Shown here one piece after another: positions 1-9,090 of a stretch of DNA of 64,000 bases. The notes beneath the pieces are model-generated. The model saw only the letters and a program-made list of their open reading frames with translations. It made no database searches and was not told the origin of the DNA. This DNA is from Arthrobacter sp. OVS8. Lineage in GTDB: Bacteria > Actinomycetota > Actinomycetes > Actinomycetales > Micrococcaceae. Positions within the stretch are counted from its first letter, which is position 1; each line of letters opens with the position of its first letter. The position numbers were made by a program, and so were the translations under genes. Location of the stretch: positions 3,720,001 to 3,784,000 of the forward strand of contig CP116670.1 in NCBI GenBank assembly GCA_028370155.1. Reading direction: 5' to 3'.

Positions 1-2
1 AG

Positions 3-395
3 ACCCTCGGTGCGTTGCACCACGTCGAGCTTTGGGTACCGGATCTCGGCCGTGCCAAGGAAGAATGGGGCTGGCTGCTGGCCCGCCTGGGCTATCAGGA
101 CTACCAGGACTGGCCGGACGGCTGCAGCTGGCGGCGGGGGACCACGTACATCGTTGTAGAGGAATCCCCGGCCCTGAGCAGCCGGACGCATGACCGCACC
201 GCGCCCGGGCTCAACCATCTGGCGTTCAACGCCGGGACCAGGCAGCAGGTGGACGCCCTGGCGGCCGCCGCCGTCGGGCGCGGCTGGCGCGAACTTTTCT
301 CGGAAAAGTACCCGCACGCCGGTGGCCCGGACCACTTCGCCGCCTACCTGGTGAATTCGGACGGCTTTGAAGCCGAACTGATCGCCGCGGACTGA
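3..395 (+). CDS. VOC (glyoxalase-fold) family protein, 5' end outside window
   Basis: Single vicinal-oxygen-chelate domain protein. The frame is open to the left edge, and the residues before the first possible start (a TTG at 15) read naturally into the domain, so the gene probably begins upstream of the window. An early HHVELWVPDL strand and a later GLNHLAF strand give the paired beta-alpha-beta units of the fold, with His and Glu (ending FEAELI) in typical metal-ligand positions. Such proteins act as glyoxalases, dioxygenases or resistance proteins. The substrate cannot be told from sequence. The stop is TGA at 393-395. Confidence 0.75.
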   Translation, partial: TLGALHHVELWVPDLGRAKEEWGWLLARLGYQDYQDWPDGCSWRRGTTYIVVEESPALSSRTHDRTAPGLNHLAFNAGTRQQVDALAAAAVGRGWRELFSEKYPHAGGPDHFAAYLVNSDGFEAELIAAD

Positions 396-421
396 GGCTG
401 CGCCGGCGACGCCCTGCGGAC

Positions 422-908
422 TCAGCGCACCATCCGCAGGATCGGTACCGCCGTCCCGACCAGGTCATGCGCCGAGGTGGCGCCGTCGGGGACAAAGCCG
501 TTGCGCCGGTAGAAGGCGAAGGCACGCGGGTTCTCTTCCGCGATCCAGAGGTAGGCGCCGCCGTGGCCCACAGCTGCGTCCAGCAGCAATTGCCCTGCCC
601 CGAGCCGTACTCGCTGGCGAGCACATAGATCCCGTTCAGCTCCCTGGGTCGGGGCGCGTCATCGGCACGCCCGGCGCTGGCGCTCGCCCAGCCGACGATG
701 TCCGTCCCGCGGCAGGCCACCCAGACGTCCGAGGCGGCGGCGGCAATGATCTTGCGCCACCTTTCCTCCCGCGGACCCTGCTCCAGCCCGGCAAGGAGGC
801 CGCCGGCAACAGGTGGGCATAGCTCTCACGCCAGGCCTGGATGTGCACGCGCGCAATGCCGGCGGCGTCGTCCAATCGGGCGGGCCTGACGGTCAGGTCT
901 GTTGTCAT
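422..908 (-). CDS. GNAT family N-acetyltransferase (frame broken twice)
   Basis: Reads MTTDLTVRPARLDDAAGIAR from an ATG at 906-908, then VWVACRGTDIVGWAS, and ends with YLWIAEENPRAFAFYRRNGF, the classic GNAT C-terminal strand-helix, before TGA at 422-424. Acetyl-CoA-dependent acetyltransferase of unknown substrate, about 160 residues. The frame breaks near 800 and near 598. Adding one G to a short G run at each place restores a continuous GNAT protein, so I treat these as sequence errors. It is divergent from the thioesterase gene that follows. Confidence 0.7.
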
Positions 909-1007
909 CCGGACAGCGTAATACTCAACCGCACCCACGAGGCGGCGTCGCGGAGCCGGCAACTGCTGGCTGGTCCACAAAACCGCAGTCTCCATCCTTG
1001 GCAGCGT

Positions 1008-1025
1008 TGTTACTCGCGGGTAACA
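1008..1025. promoter_or_regulatory. Palindrome TGTTAC-N6-GTAACA, candidate operator
   Basis: Perfect 6-bp inverted arms with a TCGCGG centre, nine bases upstream of the thioesterase ATG at 1034 and in the divergent gap to the acetyltransferase gene. TTAC...GTAA palindromes of this size are typical TetR-family sites in actinobacteria. No regulator gene lies next to it, so the cognate protein is unknown. Confidence 0.35.
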
Positions 1026-1033
1026 TAGTGCCC

Positions 1034-1579
1034 ATGCATCTGCTTCTCCGCACGCTTCTCCTGCTGTTCACGTCCTCGCGCCGTTCGGCGCTGAGTATCT
1101 GGGACACGTCGTCACTTCCGCTGAAGGTCCTGCCGACCGACATTGACATTGCGATGCATGTCAACAACGGCATGTATTTCTCCCTGATGGACCTGGGCCG
1201 GTTCGACCTGATGGCCCGCAGCGGAACCTGGAAGGCCATGCGCCGCCGGGGATGGAGTCCGGTGGCGGCCGGGGAAACCATCGCCTTCCGCCGTTCACTG
1301 CAGTTGTGGCAGCGGTACACGATCGAAACGAAGATCATCGGCCTCGACGAGAAAGCCATCTACTTCGAGCAGCGCATGGTGGTGGACGGGGAAATCTACG
1401 CCCGCGCATTCATCGCTACGCGCCTGGTCAGCAAGGGCAAGCCGGTCAGCCAGGAGGAGATCATCCGTGAGTTCGGGGCGCCTCCGGCTGACCTCGAACT
1501 GCCCGAATGGATCCACGAATGGCGGGAAACCAACGCCCTGCCCGGGGCGCGGCGCCCGGCGCCGCACGTCTGGGCCTGA
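1034..1579 (+). CDS. Acyl-CoA thioesterase-like protein (4HBT/hotdog fold)
   Basis: An intact 181-residue protein starting at ATG 1034. After a hydrophobic N-terminal stretch of about 20 residues (MHLLLRTLLLLFTSSRR, possibly membrane-associating) comes a hotdog domain with IDIAMHVNNGMYFSLMDLGR. This matches the D-x-x-x-HVNN-x-x-Y region of 4-hydroxybenzoyl-CoA-thioesterase-like and THEM6-like proteins, where the Asp is catalytic. It probably hydrolyses or binds acyl-CoA thioesters. The exact substrate is unknown. A palindrome just upstream (1008-1025) suggests repressor control. Confidence 0.75.
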   Translation: MHLLLRTLLLLFTSSRRSALSIWDTSSLPLKVLPTDIDIAMHVNNGMYFSLMDLGRFDLMARSGTWKAMRRRGWSPVAAGETIAFRRSLQLWQRYTIETKIIGLDEKAIYFEQRMVVDGEIYARAFIATRLVSKGKPVSQEEIIREFGAPPADLELPEWIHEWRETNALPGARRPAPHVWA

Positions 1580-1623
1580 GTCGGCCCGCGCCTGAGCCCG
1601 GCTGCGCCTGAGACGGCCAGCGC

Positions 1624-2424
1624 CTACGTCCCGACGTCGCGCCGGCGCAGGGCCACCGCGCTGAGTGCCACGAGGGCGGCCGAAATGCCCCACAGCCAGC
1701 CGGCGGCCGCCCAGTCTGCCCCGTTGGCCACGGGGTTATTGCCGTAGGCCCAACTGTAGGGCGAGAGGTTCAGGAGCCAGTCGACCTCCTGGCTTTGCCT
1801 GCCGACGGCGTTGAACACGTAACCCAGGACGCCGACGCCGGCGCCGGCGGCCACACCGTACGTCTTCCGTCCCGTCACCGCGCCGACGAAGAGCGCCATG
1901 GTGCCCGAAAGCAGGGTCAGCCCGGCAGACAGCACGGAGGCGCCGAGGAGATTTTCCGGCCTGATGTTCAGCTGCGCGGAATCGGTCAGCAGGAGGATCA
2001 GGACAAACACCAGGGAGACCAGCAGCAGCACGCGCGCCAGGATGGCCAGCGCCCGCTCCAGGACCACCTGGGTGCGGGTCACGCCGTGCGCCAGCGTGAG
2101 TTCAAGCTGGCCCGATTCCTCATCCCCGCCGACTGCCGCCGCTCCCCACGCCACCGAAGCGATGGTCATCAGCAGGAAGCCGATCAGCCCGAACATGGTG
2201 GCCTGGGTGTACCCGGGTCCCGAGGTGATCTGGTCGTAATTGAGGGCCTTGATCATCTCCGGCGGAAAGGCATCCATCATGCCCTGCATCTCGGGGCTTC
2301 CGCCGATCGAGGGGTAAAGCGGCAGGTAGATAAAGATCGCGGCGGCGAGCCCCGCCGCCCACCCGAGCGTGGAGACCCAGGAGTCCACAAAGGCCCTCGT
2401 GAAAAGGGGCAGCGGCCGCCTCAT
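1624..2424 (-). CDS. ABC-2 type exporter, permease subunit
   Basis: A 266-residue integral membrane protein from ATG 2422-2424 (MRRPLPLFTRAF). It has about six predicted helices, for example AAGLAAAIFIYLPLY near residue 25, TMFGLIGFLLMTIASV, VLLLVSLVFVLILLL and a C-terminal WGISAALVALSAVAL. The segment GGDEESGQLELTLAHGVTR is typical of ABC-2 permeases, where a cytoplasmic loop precedes the third helix. Its ATG overlaps the TGA of the upstream ATPase gene as ATGA once a one-base loss near 2461 is corrected, so the pair is translationally coupled. The exported substrate is unknown; relatives export antibiotics or lipids. Confidence 0.8.
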   Translation of the reverse strand: MRRPLPLFTRAFVDSWVSTLGWAAGLAAAIFIYLPLYPSIGGSPEMQGMMDAFPPEMIKALNYDQITSGPGYTQATMFGLIGFLLMTIASVAWGAAAVGGDEESGQLELTLAHGVTRTQVVLERALAILARVLLLVSLVFVLILLLTDSAQLNIRPENLLGASVLSAGLTLLSGTMALFVGAVTGRKTYGVAAGAGVGVLGYVFNAVGRQSQEVDWLLNLSPYSWAYGNNPVANGADWAAAGWLWGISAALVALSAVALRRRDVGT

Positions 2425-3423
2425 GCGCCGTGGCCCTCCGCCGGCGGCGGCGTCCGTTCCCATTGACGTCGGCCATGCCGGAGCCATTGCCGCGGATGGA
2501 TCCGTAGAGCTCGAGCACCGATTCCTCGAGGTCCGGTTCCTCCAGCACCAGCTCGGTGAGCGCGAGGCCGGCCAGGACCCGGAGCAGCGGCTGGATCGCT
2601 CCGCCCAGCGTCGCGGACAGCTCGACGCCGTCGCCCGCCGGCAGCACCTCAAGGTGCCCGATCCCGGGCACCCCGGCCAGCAGCGCACCGGCGTCGGCCG
2701 CCGAAATCCCGGTGGCGGTGAACCGCACGTGCCGCACCGCACCTTGCCGCAGGCTGTCCACCGTGGCGACCGTGATGATGCGGCCGTCACGGAGGATCGC
2801 GACCTCTTCGGCGGCCTGCTGGACCTCGCTGAGCATGTGGGAACTGAGAAAGACCGTCTGGCCGTTGGCCTGGGCCTCGCGGACCATGGCGAGGAATTCC
2901 TGCTGGACGAGTGGGTCCAGCCCGCTGGTCGGTTCATCCAGCACCAGCAGCTCGGGATCATGCATAAACGCCTGGACGAGTCCCAGCTTCTGTTTGTTTC
3001 CCTTGGAGAGCTTGCGGGTGTGGCGGTCCAGGTCCAGACCCAGCCGTTCCGCCAAAGCATCGACGCGACCCGGCCTGACGGGTCCGCTGATGTCCGCGTA
3101 ATGGGACAGCAGCTTGCGCCCGGTGATCCGTCCCTCCAGGAACAGCTCGCCGGGCAGATAGCCGATCCGGCGGCGGAGCGACGGGCCCGCGGTCCGGGGA
3201 TCCACGCCGAACACCGTCGACAAGCCGGACGTGGGCCGGATGATGTCCAGCAGGCACCTCATGACGGTGGTCTTGCCTGCACCGTTGGGCCCGATCACAC
3301 CAAAGACGGAGCCCTCTCGATGCCGAAGCTGATGCCGTGGAGCACTTCACGGTGGCCGAACTTCTTGGTCAGGGAGCCGGCCGTGATGGCCTGGCTGGTG
3401 GTGTTTCCCGGGGCTGGAGGCAT
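2421..3423 (-). CDS. ABC exporter ATP-binding subunit (frame broken twice)
   Basis: Starts at ATG 3421-3423 (MPPAPGNTTSQAITAGSLTK). Walker A is GPNGAGKT, the signature is LSKGNKQKLGLVQA, Walker B is LLVLDEPTSGLDP, and SSHMLSEVQ carries the switch His. This is a complete nucleotide-binding domain followed by about 100 residues typical of drug-export ATPases. The frame breaks near 3314 (AGGGC for expected AGGGGC) and near 2461 (GGG for GGGG). With both corrected, the protein ends at TGA 2421-2423, overlapping the permease start. It powers the exporter formed with the next gene. Confidence 0.8.
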
Positions 3424-3580
3424 GGCGCTGATGGTAGGCCGTGGCCGCACGGCGGGCTAGGGTCCAAGGGCCCCGGGCCGGACGGCAGGGTGCGCCCGGG
3501 GTTTTTGAGGGGCCGTCATATGGATGTGCCAACAGCGAAATGCAGGGGACAAGGCGGGGCTGCTCGCGTACCGTTGACCC

Positions 3581-3994
3581 ATGGCTACCGTAGACATTAC
3601 AGGTGAACAGTTCGCATCGACCGTCGAGGACAACGACATTGTCCTCGTTGATTTCTGGGCCGAATGGTGCGGCCCGTGCAAGCAGTTCGGACCCACATAC
3701 GCCGCAGTTTCCGAGAAGCACCAGGACGTTGTCTTCTCGAAGGTGGACACCGAGGCCGAGCAGCAGCTCGCCGCCGAGGCCGGCATCACGTCCATCCCGA
3801 CGTTGATGGCGTTCCGCGAAAAGGTGCTTGTCTTCTCCCAGCCGGGCGCCCTGAACGCCCAGCAGCTGGAGCAGGTGGTTGACGCCGTCAAGGCCCTGGA
3901 CATGGAGGAAGTCCACGCGCACGTGGCCCGGTCCCAGGCCGAGGCCGCCGCGGCGGCCGGCAAGCAGGACGGCAGCCAGATTCCGGAGGCCTGA
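3581..3994 (+). CDS. Thioredoxin-family protein
   Basis: Intact, 137 residues. The redox motif WCGPC is at residues 29-33, followed by the cis-Pro segment TSIPTLMAFR. That gives a full thioredoxin fold of about 105 residues. An Ala-rich C-terminal tail of some 30 residues (ARSQAEAAAAAGKQ) is longer than in TrxA of about 108 residues. It is a cytoplasmic disulfide reductase or thiol-handling protein, without a signal peptide. It stands alone, convergent with the ABM gene, separated by a long palindrome. I withhold the trxA symbol because actinobacteria carry several such proteins. Confidence 0.85.
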   Translation: MATVDITGEQFASTVEDNDIVLVDFWAEWCGPCKQFGPTYAAVSEKHQDVVFSKVDTEAEQQLAAEAGITSIPTLMAFREKVLVFSQPGALNAQQLEQVVDAVKALDMEEVHAHVARSQAEAAAAAGKQDGSQIPEA

Positions 3995-4011
3995 GCGCCC
4001 CCAGCCGACCT

Positions 4012-4085
4012 ACAGCAACGCGGGGTCACTCCGCGCCCATGATCTTGAGATCGATGGGCGGGGAGTGGCCCCGCGTTGTTGCTGT
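4012..4085. repeat. Long imperfect palindrome between convergent genes
   Basis: The left arm begins ACAGCAACGCGGGGTCACTC and the right arm ends GAGTGGCCCCGCGTTGTTGC. The two pair over about 30 bp with a few mismatches around a TTGA centre. It lies between the thioredoxin (+) and ABM (-) genes, where it could end transcription from both sides, although there is no T run. The form suggests a dispersed intergenic palindrome. Copy number elsewhere cannot be seen here. Confidence 0.6.
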
Positions 4086-4109
4086 TCCGGGACGTGGCAG
4101 GTCCCGTGC

Positions 4110-4388
4110 CTAGAGTGTGACGAGCTGGACCGGCGCGGCCAGCAGGGCGCTGAGGGACTCGTTGAGGTCCTGGACCGCAGTACCCTTCGAGTGCTTGTCC
4201 AGGTCCTCCTGCGAGGCCCACCGTTCGGTCAGCACCAGCTTGTCCTCGCTGGCCTCGGTCAGTTCGTACCGGATGCAGCCGGGTTCGTTGACCACCTCGT
4301 CAATCGCGATCTCAAGCGCGAGCTTCACACGGAAGAACTCGCCGTCGTTGGGGATGAAGATGGCCTGAAGGTCAATGGGTGCGCTCAT
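4110..4388 (-). CDS. Antibiotic-biosynthesis-monooxygenase (ABM) domain protein
   Basis: A 92-residue protein from ATG 4386-4388. It is a single dimeric ferredoxin-like ABM domain, with strand IDLQAIFIP, the helix around EIAIDEVVNEPGCIRYELTE, then KLVLTERWASQEDLDKHSKG, which is the usual W-x-s/d-x-e-a-l-x-x-H pattern. Family members include quinol monooxygenases and heme-degrading enzymes. The Arg/Asn set of IsdG-type heme oxygenases is not evident, so a quinol-monooxygenase-like or unknown role is more likely. Intact frame. Confidence 0.75.
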   Translation of the reverse strand: MSAPIDLQAIFIPNDGEFFRVKLALEIAIDEVVNEPGCIRYELTEASEDKLVLTERWASQEDLDKHSKGTAVQDLNESLSALLAAPVQLVTL

Positions 4389-4489
4389 GGTTTTCACAAT
4401 ACCGGGCCGCGGCTTTTTGTCCCGAAGATTTCGTAGGACATCCAAGCTTTGGTCTTCTTTTGGCGGCCGAGTGTTGGTAGCGTCACACC

Positions 4490-6164
4490 ATGCTTTCATA
4501 CACAGCCGGGGACACTGACGTCCCGCTGCTCGAGGAAACCATCGGCGAGAATTTCGAACGGATCGTGGCCCGGTTCCCCTATCAGGACGCCCTGATCGAG
4601 GCCGCCGCGGTGCCGGGGAAGAAGCCCGCCGCTGGAGCTACACCAAACTGAACGACGACGTCGACAGGGTGGCACGCGCGCTGCTGGCCCTGGGCGTGGC
4701 CAGGGGCGAACGGATCGGCATCTGGAGCCCGAACTGCGCCGAATGGACCATCCTGCAGTACGCGACGGCCAAGGTCGGGACCATCCTGGTCAACGTCAAT
4801 CCCGCCTATCGCAGCCATGAGCTGGAGTTCGTGGTCAAGCAGAACGGCATGCGGATGCTGGTCGCGGCCCCGGCGGACCGCAACAGCGATTACACCGCTA
4901 TGGCCCGGCAGGCGCTGGCCGAATGCCCGGAGCTGCGCGAACTCGTGTTCCTGCCCGACGCGGGCCAGCCCGGCCTTACCGCCGGCGTCCCGGCACGGGA
5001 AGAGGAGCGGACCTGGGCGGAGCTGCTCAAGCGGGCCGACGACGTCGCCCATTCCGCGTTGAAGGCGCGCATGGCCGAACTGGACCCCCACGACGCGATC
5101 AACCTGCAGTACACCTCCGGCACCACGGGCTTCCCCAAGGGCGCCACCCTCTCGCACTACAACATCCTGAATAACGGGTACTCGATCGGTGAGCTGCTGG
5201 AATACACGGAGCACGACCGGGTGGTGCTGCCGGTGCCGTTCTACCACTGCTTCGGCATGGTGATCGGCAACCTGGCCGCCCTGAGCCACGGCTGCGCCAC
5301 CATCATTCCGGGCCGGGGATTCACCCCGCCGCGGCGCTGGAAGCCGTCCAGGACTTCGGCGGGACGTCACTGTACGGCGTGCCCACGATGTTCATCGCGG
5401 AACTCGCCCTGCCGGACTTCGCGTCCTACGACCTTTCCACCCTGCGCACGGGGGTGATGGCGGGCTCGCTGTGTCCCATCGAGGTGATGAACCGCGTCAT
5501 CTCGGAGATGAACATGCGGGACGTGGCCATCTGCTACGGCATGACGGAGACCTCACCGGTGTCCACCATGACCCGCAGCGTGGACACCATGGCCCAGCGC
5601 ACCGAAAGCGTCGGCCGGACCATGCCGCGGCTGGAAAGCCAGGTGGTGGACCCGGTGACCGGCGAGGTGATGGAGCGCGGTGAGATCGGGGAGCTGTGCA
5701 CCCGCGGATACTCCGTGATGAAGGGCTACTGGGACCAGCCGGTCAAGACCGCCGAGGCCATTGACGCCGAGGGCTGGATGCATACCGGAGACCTGGCCCG
5801 GATGGACGAGGACGGGTACATCGTGATCGAAGGCCGGATCAAGGACATGGTGATCCGCGGCGGCGAGAACGTCTATCCCCGCGAAATCGAGGAGTTCCTC
5901 TACACGCATCCGGATATCCAGGACGTGCAGGTGATCGGGGTGCCGGACGCCAAGTACGGGGAGGAACTGATGGCCTGCATCATCCTCAAACCCGGTGCCG
6001 CGCCGCTAGAAGCCGACAGCCTGGCGGAGTTCTGCCGCGGGAAGCTGGCGCACTACAAGATCCCGCGCTACGTGGACGTACGCGAAAGCTTCCCCATGAC
6101 CGTCTCCGGGAAAATCCGCAAGGTGGACATGCGGCAGGAAGCAGTGGCCCGGCTGGGGCTCTAA
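4490..6164 (+). CDS. AMP-forming fatty-acyl-CoA synthetase (FadD-like; frame broken twice)
   Basis: About 558 residues once repaired. It has the AMP-binding signature [19 protein letters not shown], the [17 protein letters not shown] hinge-region motif and the C-terminal SGKIRK lysine that adenylates the acid. It activates a carboxylic acid, probably a medium or long fatty acid, to its CoA thioester with ATP. The frame breaks near 4625 (CCC, expected CCCC before CGCCGCTGG) and near 5322 (TTCACCCC, one base short). The start is ATG 4490 ([10 protein letters not shown]). It is a lone gene, convergent with the glycosylase gene 18 bp downstream. Confidence 0.85.
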
Positions 6165-6182
6165 TTCCAGCGCGGGGAAACG

Positions 6183-7186
6183 TCAGTGGCCGCGGTGGTC
6201 CTGGATGGTCATCCGCGGACCGAAGGTCGGCTTCCGGAAGCCGCTGAGGCCGATCATTCGGACCACACGCTGCCGGTGCCCGGTCCACGGGGCCAGCAGC
6301 CGGAGCATGCCGGCGTCGTCCGTCCTGCGGCCGGTCAGTGCCGCCCCGACGTACGCCGCGAGGTGATAGTCGCCCACCGCAATGGAGTCCGGGCAGCCGT
6401 GCGTGCGCTGCACAACCTCCGCCGCCGTCCAGACGCCGATGCCGGGAATGGTCTGCAGCTTCGCCGAGGCCTCCGTCGCCGGCAGTGCGGCGAGCCTTTC
6501 CAGCGCGACGGCGGAGCGCAGCGCGCGCATGACGGTCGCCGACCGCTGCGGCCCCACCCCCGCCTTGTGCCATTCCCACGAGGGGATGCGCAGCCACTGC
6601 TCAGGCGTGGGCTGCACCAACAGATTCGCCGGCGCGATGGTTCCGGCGCCGGGGGCCGCGTCCCGTACCGGTACATCAGGTAGCGGTAGCCGCGCCGGGC
6701 CTCGATCACCGTGACCTTCTGCTCCAGGATGGTGGGCACCAGCGAGTCCACGAGGCGGCCCGTGGCGGGCAGCCGCACGGCGAGGTTCCGGCGTCGGGCT
6801 TCAACCACCATCCGGGGCAGCGTGGCATGGAACGCGGGTTCATCAAAGGCGGACCAGTCGTCGTCGCGGCCCATCATCCGCGGCGCGGAAGCGACGGCAT
6901 CGGCGGCGCCGGGCCCCCAGGCCTGGACCTCGACGGCGGGATCCGCCGGCGGGCAGTCCGGCGGACAGTCCGGAGGATAAACAACCGCCAGCCGGAGCGT
7001 GGCGGGACCCGACGGCGTCGTGAACGCCATCCAGAGGCCGTCCGGTGCGGTGCGGATGGACGGGTCGCCGTGCCCCCGCAGGAGCGTGCCGAGGGTCCGG
7101 GACAAATCGAAAGGACCGCCCGGGTGCCACCGCAGCGAGGCGTCAGCCGCGGCGGCAATGCCTGCGGGGACGTCTGCAATGGTCAT
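6183..7186 (-). CDS. DNA-3-methyladenine glycosylase, AlkA/HhH-GPD type (frame broken once)
   Basis: The N-terminal AlkA-like half (MTIADVPAGIAAAADASLRW) is followed by the helix-hairpin-helix-GPD region. There IPGIGVWTAAEVVQRTHG forms the hairpin and VGDYHLAAYVG supplies the catalytic Asp. It excises alkylated bases in base-excision repair. The length is about 334 residues. The frame breaks near 6655 in a G/C run between RYGT and APANLLVQPTPEQW; one added base joins the halves. The start is ATG 7184-7186 and the stop TGA 6183-6185. Confidence 0.8.
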
Positions 7187-7349
7187 CTGACCATGATTCC
7201 ACGAACGCCTGACAGCAGCCGTTATGGCCCGTCCCAGGCAGTGGCCGGAGGGCCCTTAACTCCGGGTTTGGGCGGGACTAGACTTCGGCTGTGGCGTGGA
7301 GCCACCACGCCTGCCTTGAGACCCGGATCCCTGTTCTTAGGAGAGTGTG

Positions 7350-7784
7350 ATGGCTGGTGGAGTAGTACATTTCGAGATCCCCGCGGACGACGAGAACCGC
7401 GCGCGGGCGTTCTTCAGTTCGGCGTTCGGCTGGAAGATCAGCGCCATGCCGGAGATGAGTTACGCCATGCTCATGACGACGCCGTCGGATGAGACGGGCA
7501 CGCCCTCGGTGCCGGGGTCCATCAACGGCGGTATGTTCCGCCGCGAGGGAGACCTCACCTCCCCGTTGGTCACGGTGGACGTGGACGACATCGACGCGTC
7601 CCTGGAGAAGATCAACTCCCTGGGCGGCAGCACCGTCCAGCCACGGCAGGAAGTCGGCACCATGGGCTGGGCCGCCTACTTCCGGGACACCGAAGGCAAC
7701 ATCATCGGTCTGTGGCAGAACGCCGCACCCGAAGGCGGCGGATCGGCCGCAGGGGAAAATGGGGCTAACGACATCGGCGCCTGA
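7350..7784 (+). CDS. VOC family protein
   Basis: A 144-residue single VOC domain: VVHFEIPADDENRARAFFSS, then GWKI, LVTVDVDDIDASLEKINSLG and YFRDTEGNIIGLWQ. This is the short glyoxalase/bleomycin-resistance type common in actinobacteria; the substrate is unknown. I chose ATG 7350 over the adjacent in-frame GTG at 7347 because AGGAG at 7340-7344 is better spaced for the ATG. The low-complexity C-terminus (EGGGSAAGENGAND) is a tail beyond the domain. Confidence 0.8.
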   Translation: MAGGVVHFEIPADDENRARAFFSSAFGWKISAMPEMSYAMLMTTPSDETGTPSVPGSINGGMFRREGDLTSPLVTVDVDDIDASLEKINSLGGSTVQPRQEVGTMGWAAYFRDTEGNIIGLWQNAAPEGGGSAAGENGANDIGA

Positions 7785-7815
7785 AGCCCGGTCAGGCCTG
7801 AGGCACTCGGGCGTG

Positions 7816-8982
7816 TCAGGGCATGCCCGACGCGAGCCAGAGCGCCCCAACGGCCAGCGGGACGGTGAGCACGACGGCGGCGATCCCGGCCACGGCGAAC
7901 CCTCCCCACTTGATCTCGACGTTGAGCGTGCGCAGCCGTTCGTGCCAGAGCAGCGTGGCCAGCGACGCCCACGGGGTCACCAGCGGGCCAAGGTTCACGC
8001 CGATCAGCAGGGCCGCGAGCCGCACCGGCGAGTCGCCCACCGGCTCCAGGGCGAGGTAGGCCGGCAGGTTGTTGACCGCGTTCGCGGCACCGGCGCCCAG
8101 GCCCGCGAGCTGCAGCAGGGCCGGCAGGTCTTCACCGGAACCGGCGATTCCGGACAGGAACTGTGTCAGGCCGTTCGCGTGCAGGGCCTCCACCACCATA
8201 AACAGCCCCGACGTGAGCATCAGCGGCCGCCAGGGAACCATGGACCACCGCAGGGCCGAGCGGCGGCGCCAGAAGAACAGGCCCAGCAGAACCGCCGCGG
8301 CAGCGATCGCCGGGAACTGCACGGGCACGCCGGAGACGAGCGCGGGCAACAGTAGGACCATCACCCCCGACGCCGAATACAGCAGCACCTTGTCCCGCGC
8401 CTTATGGACCGGCTGCGGCCCGTAGCGGCCGGACAGGTCCTTCCGGAACGCCAGCCACAGGAGCCCGATCGGGACCAGGATCCCCACCAGCGCCGGCGCC
8501 CAGACGAGCCCGGCGAAGGCCGCCGGGCTGAGATTGAGCCGGTCCTGGGCCAGCAGATTGGTCAGGTTCGAGACCGGCAGCAGCAGGGACGCCGTGTTGG
8601 CGAGCCAGATCGTGGTCAGCGCGAAGGGCAGCGGCGGGATCCGGGCGTGGACCGCCAGCAGCACGACGACGGGAGTCACCAGCACCGCCGTCGTATCCAG
8701 CGACAGGAACACGGTGGAGACGGTGGCCAGGCCGACCACCAGCAGCCACAGCAGGAACACCCGGCCGCGGCCCAGCGCGGCGAGACGTTCCGTCACCACC
8801 CGGAACAGCCCGGCGTCGTCCACCATCTCCGTCACGAGCGACATGGCCACGACGAACGCCAGCACGGGTACGGTGCGGGCGGCCAGTTCCTGGAACGCCG
8901 GCCAGGGCAGGAGCCCGGTGAACAGCGCCGCGCACCCTGCCGCCAGCATGCCGGCAGGGAGCAGATAACTCTTCAGCCGCAT
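7816..8982 (-). CDS. SLC13/ArsB-type ion permease
   Basis: An intact 388-residue membrane protein with 10-11 predicted helices. Features of the ion-transporter superfamily include TVFLSLDTTAVLVTPVVV and TIWLANTASLLLPVSNLTN in the first half, and AGAANAVNNLPAYLAL plus LIGVNLGPLVTPWASLATLL in the second. These paired re-entrant motifs are those of ArsB/SLC13 carriers. It may export arsenite or move Na+/dicarboxylate. No ars regulator or reductase is adjacent, so the substrate is open. It is divergent from cbs. Confidence 0.75.
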   Translation of the reverse strand: MRLKSYLLPAGMLAAGCAALFTGLLPWPAFQELAARTVPVLAFVVAMSLVTEMVDDAGLFRVVTERLAALGRGRVFLLWLLVVGLATVSTVFLSLDTTAVLVTPVVVLLAVHARIPPLPFALTTIWLANTASLLLPVSNLTNLLAQDRLNLSPAAFAGLVWAPALVGILVPIGLLWLAFRKDLSGRYGPQPVHKARDKVLLYSASGVMVLLLPALVSGVPVQFPAIAAAAVLLGLFFWRRRSALRWSMVPWRPLMLTSGLFMVVEALHANGLTQFLSGIAGSGEDLPALLQLAGLGAGAANAVNNLPAYLALEPVGDSPVRLAALLIGVNLGPLVTPWASLATLLWHERLRTLNVEIKWGGFAVAGIAAVVLTVPLAVGALWLASGMP

Positions 8983-9090
8983 CGGCCGGACCCACGTTTC
9001 ACCGCATTATCTTCGCACCCGGCGCCACCGGGGACCGCGCCGACGTGACTGAATCCGCCCGTGGCGGGTGGAGACGGTAACTTTGTACCT

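Noticed and set aside
7816..8982. Arsenite exporter arsB
   Set aside because: The fold fits, but no ars operon gene is adjacent and the superfamily includes many other substrates, so I left the symbol blank.
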